Positions 28,753 to 37,534 are shown, numbered from the stretch's first letter. The stretch: 55,986 nucleotides of DNA from Acinetobacter pittii ATCC 19004 = CIP 70.29 (GCF_000369045.1 NZ_KB849785.1:1-55986); one strand, 5' to 3'. Made by a program: numbers and translations. Notes: generated by a model not told the origin, from the sequence alone.

Positions 28753-30078
28753 ATGTCATTGATCGCAAATACCACCGTTGTGCGTGGTCGTTTTTTAGAT
28801 ATCCAGCAAACTGTCTCTGAGCCAACTGATATTCCAAATCAAGTGCGTTATTTGGAAGATGGTGTATTGGTTAGTGAACATGGAAAAATCAAATGGTTTG
28901 GTGCATGGGAAGACGCTCAACAGCATCTACCTGCTGGGGTTAAGATTCAACATTATCCAGAACAATTGATTGTACCCGGCTTTATTGATACCCATATTCA
29001 CTTTCCCCAAACCGAAATGGTTGGAGCATATGGTGAACAACTTTTAAGTTGGCTCAATACTTATACTTTCCCAACTGAAATCCAGTTTCAGGATAAAGCA
29101 TATGCAAGTGAAATTGCTCAGTTCTTTGTTCAAGAGCTACTGAAACACGGTACAACCACGGCCCTCGTTTTCTGTACAGTTCACCCCGAGTCTGTTGATG
29201 CCTTATTTGAAACCGCAGAACACGTTCAGATGCGTTTAATTGCTGGTAAGGTACTCATGGACCGCCATGCACCTGAAGCGCTTTGTGATACGCCAGAAAC
29301 AGCTTACAGCGACACCAAAGCACTGATTGAGAAATGGCATGGTAAGGGCCGTGCTCTCTATGCGATTACTCCACGTTTTGCACCAACGTCTACACCTGAA
29401 CAGTTAGAAAGAGCAGGGCAGTTAAAACAAGAATTTCCAGATGTTTATTTACATACCCATTTAAGTGAAAACAAAGATGAAATCGCTTGGGTGAAATCTT
29501 TATTTCCAGAACAAGCAGGCTATTTAGATGTTTATCAACATTATGGCCTGACTGGTAAACGTTCTGTATTTGCTCATTGCGTTCACTTAGAAGATCAAGA
29601 ATGGCAATGTATGCATGATACACAATCGGCTATTGCATTTTGCCCAACGTCAAACCTGTTCTTAGGCAGTGGTTTATTTCCACTGAAAAAAACTTGGGAA
29701 AAACAAGTGAAAGTAGGCTTAGGGACAGATATCGGTGCTGGTACATCATTTAGTTTGCTGCAAACCGTTAACGAAGCTTATAAGGTTCAGCAGTTACAAG
29801 GTGATAAACTTTCAGCTTATGAAGCGCTCTATCATGCAACTTTAGGTGGAGCAAAAGCGCTTGATTTACAAGATCAGTTAGGCAACTTCAATGTCGGTAA
29901 AGAAGCAGACTTTGTGGTACTGAATCTCAAGCCAACAGCATTACAGGAACTTCGCCAGTCTAAATCCAAATCTGTTGAAGACTCACTGTTTGCATTATTC
30001 ACTTTAGGTGATGACCGTAATATTGAGGCGACTTATATTTATGGAAACCGTGCTTATCAAAAAGAAACAGCCAAATAA
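28753..30078 (+). CDS. guaD: Guanine deaminase
   Basis: A 441-residue amidohydrolase that converts guanine to xanthine and ammonia. Metal-binding motif GFIDTHIHFPQ (His81, His83), HTHLSE (about 237), the HCVHL block and GLGTDIGAGTSFSLL (catalytic Asp) follow the GuaD pattern. Length is normal for bacterial GuaD. Being in one operon with a Rieske oxygenase behind a sigma-54 promoter points to use of purines as nitrogen source. The product xanthine would be oxidised further by enzymes not in this window. Confidence 0.94.
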   Translation: MSLIANTTVVRGRFLDIQQTVSEPTDIPNQVRYLEDGVLVSEHGKIKWFGAWEDAQQHLPAGVKIQHYPEQLIVPGFIDTHIHFPQTEMVGAYGEQLLSWLNTYTFPTEIQFQDKAYASEIAQFFVQELLKHGTTTALVFCTVHPESVDALFETAEHVQMRLIAGKVLMDRHAPEALCDTPETAYSDTKALIEKWHGKGRALYAITPRFAPTSTPEQLERAGQLKQEFPDVYLHTHLSENKDEIAWVKSLFPEQAGYLDVYQHYGLTGKRSVFAHCVHLEDQEWQCMHDTQSAIAFCPTSNLFLGSGLFPLKKTWEKQVKVGLGTDIGAGTSFSLLQTVNEAYKVQQLQGDKLSAYEALYHATLGGAKALDLQDQLGNFNVGKEADFVVLNLKPTALQELRQSKSKSVEDSLFALFTLGDDRNIEATYIYGNRAYQKETAK

Positions 30079-30233
30079 AAAAGGCATTGTTAAGTTTTTG
30101 TTATTATTTGGAATATGTGCTCTTGCATTAAAGCGTGATCGACATAATCCGCAAAATGATAAAATTTCACAGCCATCAAAGGGTGCATGAAACGTCATTT
30201 TGCTTTAAAATTTTACCATTAACTCAGATTTTC

Positions 30234-30262
30234 GAGGTGTTGCAGGTCAACACCTTTTTTAT
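30234..30262 (+). terminator. Intrinsic terminator between guaD and hpt
   Basis: The hairpin AGGTGTTG / CAACACCT is followed by TTTTT. It separates the sigma-54 operon from the salvage gene hpt. Confidence 0.85.
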
Positions 30263-30292
30263 TTTTTCTTTTATATCTTGTAGGAATCTGCC

Positions 30293-30820
30293 ATGACTGT
30301 TGCAATGAGCATCATGATTTCAACCGAAGAAATTCAAGCAAAAGTCAAAGAGCTCGGCGAGCAAATTAACGCTCACTATGCAAATAGTGATAAAGAATTA
30401 GTTCTTATTGGACTACTTCGTGGTTCTGTTATTTTCATGGCAGACTTGTGCCGTACAATTACTAAACCGCATGAACTCGACTTCATGACAGTGTCTAGCT
30501 ACGGCGGCGGTACGACTTCAAGTCGAGATGTCAAAATCTTAAAAGATCTTGACGGTGAAATTCGCGGTAAAGATGTATTGGTTGTTGAAGACATTATCGA
30601 CTCAGGCAATACCTTAAGCAAAGTCGTTGAAATGTTGCAAACTCGCGAGCCAAATTCAATTCAACTCTGCACATTAGTGAGTAAACCATCTCGCCGTGAA
30701 ATTGATCTTGAAGTGAAATTTTTAGGTTTTGAAGTTGAAGACAGATTCATTGTGGGTTACGGCTTAGACTACGACCAGAAATATCGCCACTTGCCATTTA
30801 TTGGTGAAATTGGTTTATAA
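30293..30820 (+). CDS. hpt: Hypoxanthine phosphoribosyltransferase
   Basis: A 175-residue purine-salvage enzyme that joins hypoxanthine (and usually guanine) to PRPP, giving IMP/GMP. The PRPP-binding loop VVEDIIDSGNT (97-107) is exact. LRGSVIFMADL (about 42-52), the flexible-loop SSYGGGTTS and the base-specificity region DRFIVGYGLDYDQKYRHLP complete the family. TAGGA lies upstream of ATG 30293. It competes with guaD for guanine, so its separation by a terminator allows opposite regulation. Confidence 0.95.
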   Translation: MTVAMSIMISTEEIQAKVKELGEQINAHYANSDKELVLIGLLRGSVIFMADLCRTITKPHELDFMTVSSYGGGTTSSRDVKILKDLDGEIRGKDVLVVEDIIDSGNTLSKVVEMLQTREPNSIQLCTLVSKPSRREIDLEVKFLGFEVEDRFIVGYGLDYDQKYRHLPFIGEIGL

Positions 30821-30830
30821 ATTTCAGAGA

Positions 30831-30858
30831 AATAGCACCGCAAGGTGCTATTTTTTTA
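30831..30858 (+). terminator. Intrinsic terminator after hpt
   Basis: AATAGCACC-GCAA-GGTGCTATTTTTTT, 11 nt after the stop. Confidence 0.93.
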
Positions 30859-30992
30859 TATAAAGCCTTAGCTTTGAACAAAAAAGACACAAAAATTCGC
30901 AATCTGCTACAGACAAAATAGACAGCTCTACCGCACGATAGAATATGAAGCAAAATCATTAACTTCATCAAAAAAACAACTGGAGAACAAAT

Positions 30993-31244
30993 ATGTGGTC
31001 ACTTATTGTTGCTATTGTAGTTGGTTTCTTTGCTGGCTTAATCGCTCGTGCTTTGCATCCTGGGGATGATAAAGCAGGTTTCATCGTAACGACCTTGATT
31101 GGTATTGCAGGTTCACTTCTAGCTACTTATGGTGGTCGTTTACTTGGACTTTACGGCGAAAACTCAGCTGCAGGCTTTATCGCATCCGTGATTGGTGCCA
31201 TCGTTATTCTTTTTATCTACAACTTGATTGCACGAAAAAGCTAA
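30993..31244 (+). CDS. GlsB/YeaQ/YmgE-family small stress membrane protein
   Basis: An 83-residue membrane protein with three hydrophobic segments (3-22, 27-48, 58-79). It has the family's Gly-rich pattern (VGFFAGLIARALHPGDDKAGFIVTTLIGIAGSLLATYGG). Family members are transglycosylase-associated or stress-induced small proteins; their molecular role is unclear. The SD GGAGAA precedes the ATG. It stands alone between two terminators. Confidence 0.9.
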   Translation: MWSLIVAIVVGFFAGLIARALHPGDDKAGFIVTTLIGIAGSLLATYGGRLLGLYGENSAAGFIASVIGAIVILFIYNLIARKS

Positions 31245-31263
31245 ACCTTAATTCATTTATAAG

Positions 31264-31288
31264 AAAAGCACCTTATGGTGCTTTTTTT
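31264..31288. terminator. Bidirectional terminator between glsB-type gene and dsbC
   Basis: AAAAGCACC-TTAT-GGTGCTTTTTTT lies between convergent genes. Confidence 0.9.
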
Positions 31289-31296
31289 AATTTATT

Positions 31297-31995
31297 TTAA
31301 AGACCTAACTCTTTCCATACGGCCTGAATTTCTTCAGCAGAGCGTGCGCCAACCAGTTTGAAACCATTCGCAAAAATTAGGGTAGGGGTGCCGTTAAAGC
31401 CGAGTTTTTTTCCTAATTCCAAATTACGGTCAATTGGGTTTGCACAGCTTGTAACTGTTGGTTTAACACCTTGCTGAATCAGTTTTTTCCATGAGTAAGA
31501 TTGATTTGGTGCACACCAAACTTGTCTAGAAACCACAATAGACTGAGGTTTTAAAGGATAGATGAACGTATAAATAGTCACATTTTTAAGCTTATCGAGT
31601 TCAGGTTCAAGCTGCTTACAATAAGGACAATTTGGATCAGAAAATACTGCTAAAACATGTTGGCCATTACCTTTGACTGTTTTAATCGCATCTTTTAAAG
31701 GCAGTTGTTTCCAATCAATTGAGTTTTGTCCTAAAACTAGATCTTTAGTTAAGTTCTTCTGGTCTTTTAACCGAATCATAGAGCCTACAAACATATGTTG
31801 CCCATCTTCACCAACATAAATGATTTGCTGATCAAGATTAGCGCTATATAGCCCGGGCATTTCAGTTTTCTGAATATTGCTAATTTTCAAATTAGGATAT
31901 TGTTTTTTAATATTTTCCCTAACAGTATCTACATTAGCGAAACTCACACTTGCAGTTAGGCTAAATAACGCCAATATTCCTAATTTTTTAAGCAT
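31297..31995 (-). CDS. dsbC: Thiol:disulfide interchange protein DsbC
   Basis: A 232-residue periplasmic disulfide isomerase that corrects wrong disulfides in exported proteins. Signal peptide 1-20 (SFA|N), an N-terminal dimerisation domain (about 21-85) and a thioredoxin-fold domain with active site FSDPNCPYCK (Cys123-Pro-Tyr-Cys126) are seen. A cis-Pro loop FNGTPTLIFANG and a second Cys pair (VWCAPNQ, VTSCANP), as in E. coli DsbC, are also present. The gene is monocistronic on the minus strand. Substrates may include the Cys-containing AdeT-type proteins in this window, though this is only a possibility. Confidence 0.94.
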   Translation of the reverse strand: MLKKLGILALFSLTASVSFANVDTVRENIKKQYPNLKISNIQKTEMPGLYSANLDQQIIYVGEDGQHMFVGSMIRLKDQKNLTKDLVLGQNSIDWKQLPLKDAIKTVKGNGQHVLAVFSDPNCPYCKQLEPELDKLKNVTIYTFIYPLKPQSIVVSRQVWCAPNQSYSWKKLIQQGVKPTVTSCANPIDRNLELGKKLGFNGTPTLIFANGFKLVGARSAEEIQAVWKELGL

Positions 31996-32090
31996 AAAAC
32001 TGACTCATAGGTAGGAGAGGAGATCATTTTAATCAGTTCAGCTTTTTAAAACAGAACTGATTACCGAGTTATAACCAAACTTCCACTCAT

Positions 32091-33065
32091 TTATGCCAAT
32101 GTTTCACGTGGAACATAAATAGGTTTTAGAGTATTAATTTCTACCGATATATGCACAATTTCATCATGAATGGATAAAGCATGACGAATCTGATCTGCAG
32201 TTAAAGAAATATCATCAGTTTCGAGTGCCAAAATACAAGAAAACTTACCTTTCGCGACTTTCCAGACATGAATATCCGTAATTTCAATATTTTTAGGAAA
32301 TTCAGCAATCACTTCACGAATTTCTTCAACCACAGGATGGTCCATTTCTGCATCTAAAAGGGTTTTTCCTGTCTCTTTCATTAACCCAAGAGACCATTTT
32401 GCAACCAAAATAGCACCTAAAATCCCTAAAAGCGCATCTAAAAAATCCCAACCGAAATATTTACCCGCACAAAGCGCAATAATTGCAAAAACGGAGGTGA
32501 CAGCATCTGCAACTACATGTAAAAAAGCAGCTTTTTGGTTTAAATCGTGGTGGTGATGTCCATGCTCATGATGGTGATGGTGATGGTGATGGTGATGGTG
32601 ATGGTGATGGTGCCCATCATCGTGAAGTAACCATGCGCAAATCAAGTTAATGACCAAACCTAAAATTGCAATCGGAATCGCTTCATTATAAAAAATTTCA
32701 ACTGGACTAAATAAACGTTGTATCGACTGAAACGCCATAAAAATGGCGACAACCATCAACAAAATTGCACTGCTATAACCCGCTAAAATCTCGATTTTCC
32801 ACGTTCCGAAACTAAACCGACGATCTTTGGAGTAATGACGAGCCGCGCGATAGGCAAAATAAGCTAAACCGAGAGCCAACATATGGGAACTCATATGCCA
32901 ACCATCAGCCAGTAGTGCCATTGAATTGAAAAACCATCCACCGAATATTTCTAACACCATCATTGATGCCGTTAAAATCGTTGCAATCAAAATACGTTTT
33001 TGTGCAAGTGGATTTCCTTCATCAAACTGATGTTGATGATGACGTGATACACTATGATCCTGCAT
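32091..33065 (-). CDS. dmeF: Cation diffusion facilitator, DmeF-type Ni/Co efflux protein
   Basis: A 324-residue CDF transporter exporting divalent cations by proton exchange. Six membrane helices surround metal sites including ALLADGWHMSSHMLALGLAY (HxxxD-type His/Asp) and HVVADAVTSVFAI. A loop between helices IV and V holds a run of fifteen His plus HGHHHH. The cytoplasmic C-terminal domain includes ITDIHVWKV. The divergent RcnR/CsoR-type regulator carries the Ni/Co ligand set, so Ni/Co export (DmeF) is the best assignment. ATG 33065 is used; an upstream in-frame TTG at 33078-33080 with GGGAG upstream is an alternative. The 3' end overlaps a parS site. Confidence 0.88.
   Translation of the reverse strand: MQDHSVSRHHQHQFDEGNPLAQKRILIATILTASMMVLEIFGGWFFNSMALLADGWHMSSHMLALGLAYFAYRAARHYSKDRRFSFGTWKIEILAGYSSAILLMVVAIFMAFQSIQRLFSPVEIFYNEAIPIAILGLVINLICAWLLHDDGHHHHHHHHHHHHHHHEHGHHHHDLNQKAAFLHVVADAVTSVFAIIALCAGKYFGWDFLDALLGILGAILVAKWSLGLMKETGKTLLDAEMDHPVVEEIREVIAEFPKNIEITDIHVWKVAKGKFSCILALETDDISLTADQIRHALSIHDEIVHISVEINTLKPIYVPRETLA
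32100..32115. promoter_or_regulatory. parS: parS site within the 3' end of dmeF
   Basis: TGTTTCACGTGGAACA is a 16-bp ParB-binding site with one half TGTTTCAC and the other GTGGAACA, both known parS half-site forms. It lies inside the last codons of the dmeF reading frame (encoding VPRET). Confidence 0.9.
32570..32611. repeat. Hexanucleotide tandem repeat (GATGGT)7 encoding poly-His
   Basis: Seven uninterrupted copies of GATGGT on the plus strand encode alternating CAC/CAT histidine codons of dmeF. The in-frame 6-bp unit could change the His count in steps of two without breaking the gene. Confidence 0.92.
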
Positions 33066-33077
33066 AATATTTAAACC

Positions 33078-33102
33078 CAATATACTCCCTACCAGTATAT
33101 TG
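33078..33102. promoter_or_regulatory. RcnR/DmeR-type operator between dmeF and dmeR
   Basis: The inverted repeat CAATATACT-N7-AGTATATTG is seen on the plus strand. Read on the minus strand its centre is TACT-GGTAGGG-AGTA, resembling the RcnR operator TACT-G6-N-AGTA. It lies between the two divergent starts, where repressor binding could block both promoters. Confidence 0.8.
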
Positions 33103-33122
33103 AATTATACAAGAGAACACAG

Positions 33123-33386
33123 ATGAGTCACATTGGTCAGGATAAAAAAATACTTAATCGTGTAAAACGACTAAAAGGACAAATCAACAGCATTGAGCAT
33201 GCTGTTGAACAGCCAGATATTTCATGCATAGAAATACTACAACAAGTTGCTGCAATTAAAGGGGCAATAAACGGTTTGATGAGTGAATTAATGGAACAGC
33301 ATTTACATCATCACGTGCTCAAAGACGCACAAGTTGATCAAAATGAGCTAGATGAGTTTTTAAAGGTTCTAAAAAGATACGGTTAA
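33123..33386 (+). CDS. dmeR: Metal-sensing repressor DmeR (RcnR/CsoR family)
   Basis: An 87-residue all-helical repressor of the CsoR/RcnR/FrmR (DUF156) family. The RcnR Ni/Co ligands are all in place: His3 (MSHIGQ), Cys35 (DISCIEI), His60 and His64 (MEQHLHHHV). The Cys-His-Cys copper pattern of CsoR is not present. The gene is divergent from the CDF exporter with a matching operator between them, so derepression of efflux by Ni2+ or Co2+ is expected. It corresponds to the rhizobial DmeR-DmeF pair. Confidence 0.9.
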   Translation: MSHIGQDKKILNRVKRLKGQINSIEHAVEQPDISCIEILQQVAAIKGAINGLMSELMEQHLHHHVLKDAQVDQNELDEFLKVLKRYG

Positions 33387-33434
33387 CGAGGTGACTGAAT
33401 GACACAGCGATGTGCATCATTCAGAATTTTGTAA

Positions 33435-34790
33435 TTATTTTCCAATACAGAATGAACCAAAAATCTTGCCTAATAAGTCATCGGCACTAAAGTCACCAGT
33501 AATTTCACCTAAAGCATTTTGGGCAAGACGTAGTGACTCAGCAACCAGTTCACCTGCGTTAAACTCAACAAGTTGCTCACGTGCTTCTGAAAGATAGAGC
33601 TGCGTGCGCTTCATTGCGTCTAAATGACGTGTTCTTGCAATAAAGGTGTCTTCCTCAGGGTGGAAGCCTGCATGCGCTGTAATCGCGTCTACGAGGCCTT
33701 GTACGCCCATCTCTTGTTTTGCAGAAACAGTTATATGACGGAAACCTTGAAAATCACTTATTTCAGCTAATTGACCAGTTAAATCGCATTTATTACCAAT
33801 TAACATTAAACGACGCGGTTCAATATGTTCCGCAAAATACTCTTGAGCGAGTTTTAATGGGTCATCACCTTGGTTTAAATCATAAACCAGCAATAACAAA
33901 TCAGCTTGTTCAATTTCTTTGATTGCACGACGAATCCCTTCTTTTTCAACGATGTCACCTGTTTCACGAAGACCCGCAGTATCTGTTAAGGTGATTGGTA
34001 GACCATTTAAGCTAATTTTTTCATGTAAAACATCACGAGTTGTACCAGCAATATCTGTCACAATTGCACGCTCAACACCAGCAAGTGCATTTAACAAGCT
34101 CGACTTACCCGCATTTGGTTTACCCGCAATAACGACTTGCAAACCTTCACGGAGTAATTGCCCTTGTCGTGCAGAGGTTTGAACAGCATGTACCGACTGC
34201 TGAACATCTTCAAGTAAAGCTAAAATTTTGCCATCTGCCAAGAAATCGATTTCTTCTTCAGGAAAATCAATTGCTGCTTCAACATGCAAGCGTAAATGAA
34301 TCAGTTTTTCTAAAACAGTATTAATTTTTGTTGAAAAAGCGCCTTGTAAAGAGCGAACCGCAGAGCGTGCCGCAGCTTGCGAAGTCGCATCAATCAAGTC
34401 GGCAATCGCTTCCGCTTGTACCAAGTCCATCTTGCCATTTTCAAAAGCACGCATGGAAAATTCGCCGGCTTTTGCAGCAATTGCACCAAGCTCAAATAGA
34501 CGCCCAAGCAAGGCATTTTGGATGACTGGACCGCCGTGGCCTTGTAGCTCTACAACATCTTCACCTGTAAACGAGTGAGGATTGGGAAAGCATAGAACAA
34601 TCCCTTCATCCATAATGCTGCCATCAGCATCATAAAATTTACGGAAACCCGCCATACGCGCTTCAGGCAAGTTTTTTTGTGTCAGGTTTTGAGCAATTTC
34701 ATAAGCCTTAGGTCCAGATAGGCGAATCACGCCCACACCACCACGCCCAGGTGGCGTTGCAATTGCGGCAATCGTGGTTTGACTTTGCAT
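33435..34790 (-). CDS. mnmE: tRNA-modifying GTPase MnmE
   Basis: A 451-residue GTPase that, with MnmG, adds the cm5 group to uridine 34 of tRNAs. The N-terminal folate-binding domain (1-118, IAAIATPPGRGGVGVIRLSGP) is followed by a helical domain interrupted by the G domain. The G motifs are GKPNAGKSSLLNAL (G1), DTAGLRETGD (G3) and GNKCDL (G4). The protein ends in the conserved CIGK with its essential Cys. ATG 34790 has AGGTG 6 nt upstream; a GTG three codons earlier is less likely. It is the last gene of the rpmH-rnpA-yidD-yidC-mnmE block. Confidence 0.96.
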   Translation of the reverse strand: MQSQTTIAAIATPPGRGGVGVIRLSGPKAYEIAQNLTQKNLPEARMAGFRKFYDADGSIMDEGIVLCFPNPHSFTGEDVVELQGHGGPVIQNALLGRLFELGAIAAKAGEFSMRAFENGKMDLVQAEAIADLIDATSQAAARSAVRSLQGAFSTKINTVLEKLIHLRLHVEAAIDFPEEEIDFLADGKILALLEDVQQSVHAVQTSARQGQLLREGLQVVIAGKPNAGKSSLLNALAGVERAIVTDIAGTTRDVLHEKISLNGLPITLTDTAGLRETGDIVEKEGIRRAIKEIEQADLLLLVYDLNQGDDPLKLAQEYFAEHIEPRRLMLIGNKCDLTGQLAEISDFQGFRHITVSAKQEMGVQGLVDAITAHAGFHPEEDTFIARTRHLDAMKRTQLYLSEAREQLVEFNAGELVAESLRLAQNALGEITGDFSADDLLGKIFGSFCIGK

Positions 34791-34825
34791 ATTATTCACC
34801 TAAAAACCTAAAATCCAGCCAAAGA

Positions 34826-34861
34826 AAAATCCGCCTAAGATTACCATCTTAAGCGGATTTA
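34826..34861 (-). terminator. Hairpin between yidC and mnmE
   Basis: AAATCCGC-C-TAAGAT / ATCTTA-AGCGGATTT forms a 14-bp stem with one bulge and ends in a T-run on the minus strand. It may terminate or attenuate the yidC transcript before mnmE. Confidence 0.75.
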
Positions 34862-34880
34862 TTCAGCAAAAGTTCAACGA

Positions 34881-36641
34881 TTAAGAAGCTGATTCAGTCT
34901 TATTGATACGACTTTTCTCAACGCTCTTATTAATAAACGACTGCTGTAAAATAGTAATACTGTTGTTCACAATCCAGTACAGTACGAGACCGGCAGGGAA
35001 GAACAACATAAATACCGTGAACATAATCGGCATAATGCGGAACACTTTTGCCTGCATTGGATCAGCCGGTTGCGGGTTCAACATTTGCTGTGCAAACATG
35101 GTAGCACCCATGATTAACGGCAAGATGAACCAAGGATCCATTGCTGACAAGTCTTGAATCCAACCTAACCATGGTGCGTGACGTAATTCCACACTTTCCA
35201 TGAGTACCCAGTACAAAGCAAGGAAAATTGGCATTTGTAGCAACAATGGTAAACAACCTGAAAGTGGATTTACTTGTTCACGCTTGTATAAAGCCATCAT
35301 TTCTTGCGAGAAGCGCATACGGTCTTCACCGAACTCTTCTTTCATGCGTTGCATTTCTGGTGCAATCACACGCATTTTCGCCATAGAACGATAACTTTTT
35401 GAAGATAAAGGCCACAAGATCATCTTCACCATAATGGTAAGCAAGATGATTGACCATCCCCAGTTGCCCACAATGCTATGGAAGAATTGAAGACCTAAGA
35501 ACAAGAGTTTAGCAATCGGCCATAACCAACCATAATCAACAGTCTGATTTAAACCAACAGCTAAATCTTTTAATTCAGATTGTACTTTCGGACCTGAATA
35601 AAGTTTTGCATCCACTTCCATTGAAGTGCCTGCTGGAACATTAATCACTGGTGAGGTAAAACCAATGATATTCATGTGATCAGCAGATTGACGAGATTCA
35701 AGCTTAGCTACATAAGGCTGACCATTAGCTTGAGTCAGCTTAAGGTTTCCAGGAATCCAAGCACTTACAAAATAATGCTGAACAATCGCAACCCATCCAC
35801 CTTTCGCTTCAGTATTTACTTTTTCTTCTGAGAAATTAGCAAATTTAAGCTTGTTGTAATGTGCATCAGGCGTTCCCCAAGCTCCACCTAAGAAAGTTCC
35901 TAGAGTGAAAATACCTTGAGAAGATTTACCTGGATCTTCAGAATTATCGCGCTTTAATTGTCCAAACATCTGACCTTGCCAGCTTTGTTGGCTACGGTTA
36001 ATTACTTGATGTTTTACAACAATTGGATATTGACCTTGAGTAAAGGTAAAAGTTTTAATAATTTCAACGCCTTCAGGTGTTTTAAATACCATCGGAACGT
36101 TTAAAACTTTTTCAGATTGACCCTTTTGGTCCTGTACACCTTTAGCATCAGCCAAAGTATATGATGTCTTTTCAACAGCATATAATGGACGACCACCACG
36201 ACTACTATCTGGTCCATTCAAACCAATTAAGCCAGATTGAGCAACATATGTACGCTTGGCATCATTTTCAAGCATAACAAAAGGTTGATCGCTGTCTTTG
36301 CTTTTGTCGTGTGAGAGTAATTCAATACGAACAATATCACCACCTTTTGGATTAATCCAAATATGGTAAAGGTCAGTTTGTACTGAAATAAGCTGTTGAT
36401 TCACAGGTGCAGTTGCATCTGTGGTTTGTGACTGCGCAATATTTGCTTGTGGCACATCGGAAGCCACTGTTGCATTTTTAGCATTTGGCAAATCAGCAGA
36501 TACTTCATGCGAACTTACAGCTGCCGCTTGTTGTTGCGGAGCAGTTGCAGCATTTCCATAATCTTTTTGCCAAGCCAAAATGAGCAAATATGCGGTGACA
36601 AACATGGCCCCGAGAATTGCAAACCTGGCCCATTGTTGCAT
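34881..36641 (-). CDS. yidC: Membrane protein insertase YidC
   Basis: A 586-residue insertase that places proteins in the inner membrane alone or with SecYEG. One N-terminal helix (ARFAILGAMFVTAYLLILAW) is followed by a linker and a large periplasmic beta-sandwich (about 70-350). The conserved five-helix core (about 365-565) has KSYRSMAKMRVIAPEMQRMKE and LPLLLQMPIFLALYWVL. The proteobacterial form is complete. The gene lies 5 bp after yidD, supporting translational coupling. Confidence 0.97.
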   Translation of the reverse strand: MQQWARFAILGAMFVTAYLLILAWQKDYGNAATAPQQQAAAVSSHEVSADLPNAKNATVASDVPQANIAQSQTTDATAPVNQQLISVQTDLYHIWINPKGGDIVRIELLSHDKSKDSDQPFVMLENDAKRTYVAQSGLIGLNGPDSSRGGRPLYAVEKTSYTLADAKGVQDQKGQSEKVLNVPMVFKTPEGVEIIKTFTFTQGQYPIVVKHQVINRSQQSWQGQMFGQLKRDNSEDPGKSSQGIFTLGTFLGGAWGTPDAHYNKLKFANFSEEKVNTEAKGGWVAIVQHYFVSAWIPGNLKLTQANGQPYVAKLESRQSADHMNIIGFTSPVINVPAGTSMEVDAKLYSGPKVQSELKDLAVGLNQTVDYGWLWPIAKLLFLGLQFFHSIVGNWGWSIILLTIMVKMILWPLSSKSYRSMAKMRVIAPEMQRMKEEFGEDRMRFSQEMMALYKREQVNPLSGCLPLLLQMPIFLALYWVLMESVELRHAPWLGWIQDLSAMDPWFILPLIMGATMFAQQMLNPQPADPMQAKVFRIMPIMFTVFMLFFPAGLVLYWIVNNSITILQQSFINKSVEKSRINKTESAS

Positions 36642-36646
36642 ATCTA

Positions 36647-36967
36647 TTACCCCAAATGGTTAGAGAGATTTTGCTTCAGTAAACGATCACGAAAGGGTAC
36701 AGCAACATGATGCGTTTGAGAATCTATTTGATGAAACGAAATAAAACGAATTGCTTTTGGCGGTACCGGATCATATCCAGATCCTCCCCACGGATGACAA
36801 CGACAAATCCGTTTAGAAGATAACCAAACGCCTTTTATCGCACCATGAGTTTGCAATGCTTCTATCGCATATTGGGAACAAGTCGGGATATAACGACAAC
36901 GGGGTCCAAGAAGCGGACTAATCGCAATTTGATACAGTCGAATCAACCAACGTAGAAAACGGACCAT
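36647..36967 (-). CDS. yidD: Membrane protein insertion efficiency factor YidD
   Basis: A 106-residue small protein with an amphipathic N-terminus ([23 protein letters not shown]). It has the invariant CSQYAIEAL and [18 protein letters not shown] motifs. YidD assists YidC-dependent insertion at the inner membrane. It sits between rnpA (10 bp) and yidC (5 bp). The C-terminal tail of about 30 residues beyond VPPK is variable. Confidence 0.95.
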   Translation of the reverse strand: MVRFLRWLIRLYQIAISPLLGPRCRYIPTCSQYAIEALQTHGAIKGVWLSSKRICRCHPWGGSGYDPVPPKAIRFISFHQIDSQTHHVAVPFRDRLLKQNLSNHLG

Positions 36968-36977
36968 TGGCTATCTC

Positions 36978-37370
36978 TTAATTCTGCGAGGTTGTGCCAA
37001 CTTTAGAATGTTTTTTTGCTAAGCGCTGTAATTTTTGCCAAGCAAAGTCTAATTGTTGATATAGCTCAGCATTCGTAATCGTTTCTATACCAACTTTCGG
37101 CATCACCACAACATCTATGTCTGATCCAAAATTCGGCTGATGTAGACGAAAGCTCTCACGAGCAAGACGTTTTATTCGATTTCTTTCATGCGCTCGGCGC
37201 ACTTTTTTCTTAGCAACAACAATACCCAAACGGCTTTTAGGCTGTTCGGTTAATTTTGCAAGAAATAAAAAATGGGGTTGATGCACTTTAAAAAGCGCAC
37301 CATCAAATACACTTTTATAATCTGCAGCACAGCGTATTCGCACGTCTGTGCTAAAACTGTAAAGTGTCAT
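36978..37370 (-). CDS. rnpA: Ribonuclease P protein component
   Basis: A 130-residue basic protein that binds RNase P RNA and helps mature tRNA 5' ends. The RNR signature is [18 protein letters not shown] (about 60-77), preceded by [14 protein letters not shown] 37370 (MTLYSFS) is preferred over an upstream in-frame TTG at 37379. It is directly downstream of rpmH (29 bp), the usual order at bacterial origins. Confidence 0.95.
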   Translation of the reverse strand: MTLYSFSTDVRIRCAADYKSVFDGALFKVHQPHFLFLAKLTEQPKSRLGIVVAKKKVRRAHERNRIKRLARESFRLHQPNFGSDIDVVVMPKVGIETITNAELYQQLDFAWQKLQRLAKKHSKVGTTSQN

Positions 37371-37399
37371 CACACCCAAGTCTGGTCAGCGTAACAGTA

Positions 37400-37534
37400 T
37401 TAAACAGTTAAGCTATGACGACCTTTTGCACGACGACGAGCTAATACTTGACGACCAGCTTTAGTTGCCATACGAGCACGGAAACCATGAACGCGTTTAC
37501 GCTTTAATTCAGATGGTTGGAAAGTACGTTTCAT
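37400..37534 (-). CDS. rpmH: Ribosomal protein bL34
   Basis: A 44-residue highly basic ribosomal protein beginning [14 protein letters not shown] and ending [11 protein letters not shown], complete and normal in length. ATG 37534 has GGGAG about 8 nt upstream; the reading frame extends further upstream but that part is not bL34. It begins the minus-strand operon next to oriC. Confidence 0.97.

Noticed and set aside
33066..33080. TTG start for dmeF
   Set aside because: It has a GGGAG at suitable distance, but that sequence is also the operator centre and the residues added (MGLNI) are not needed for the fold. ATG 33065 was preferred, with low certainty.
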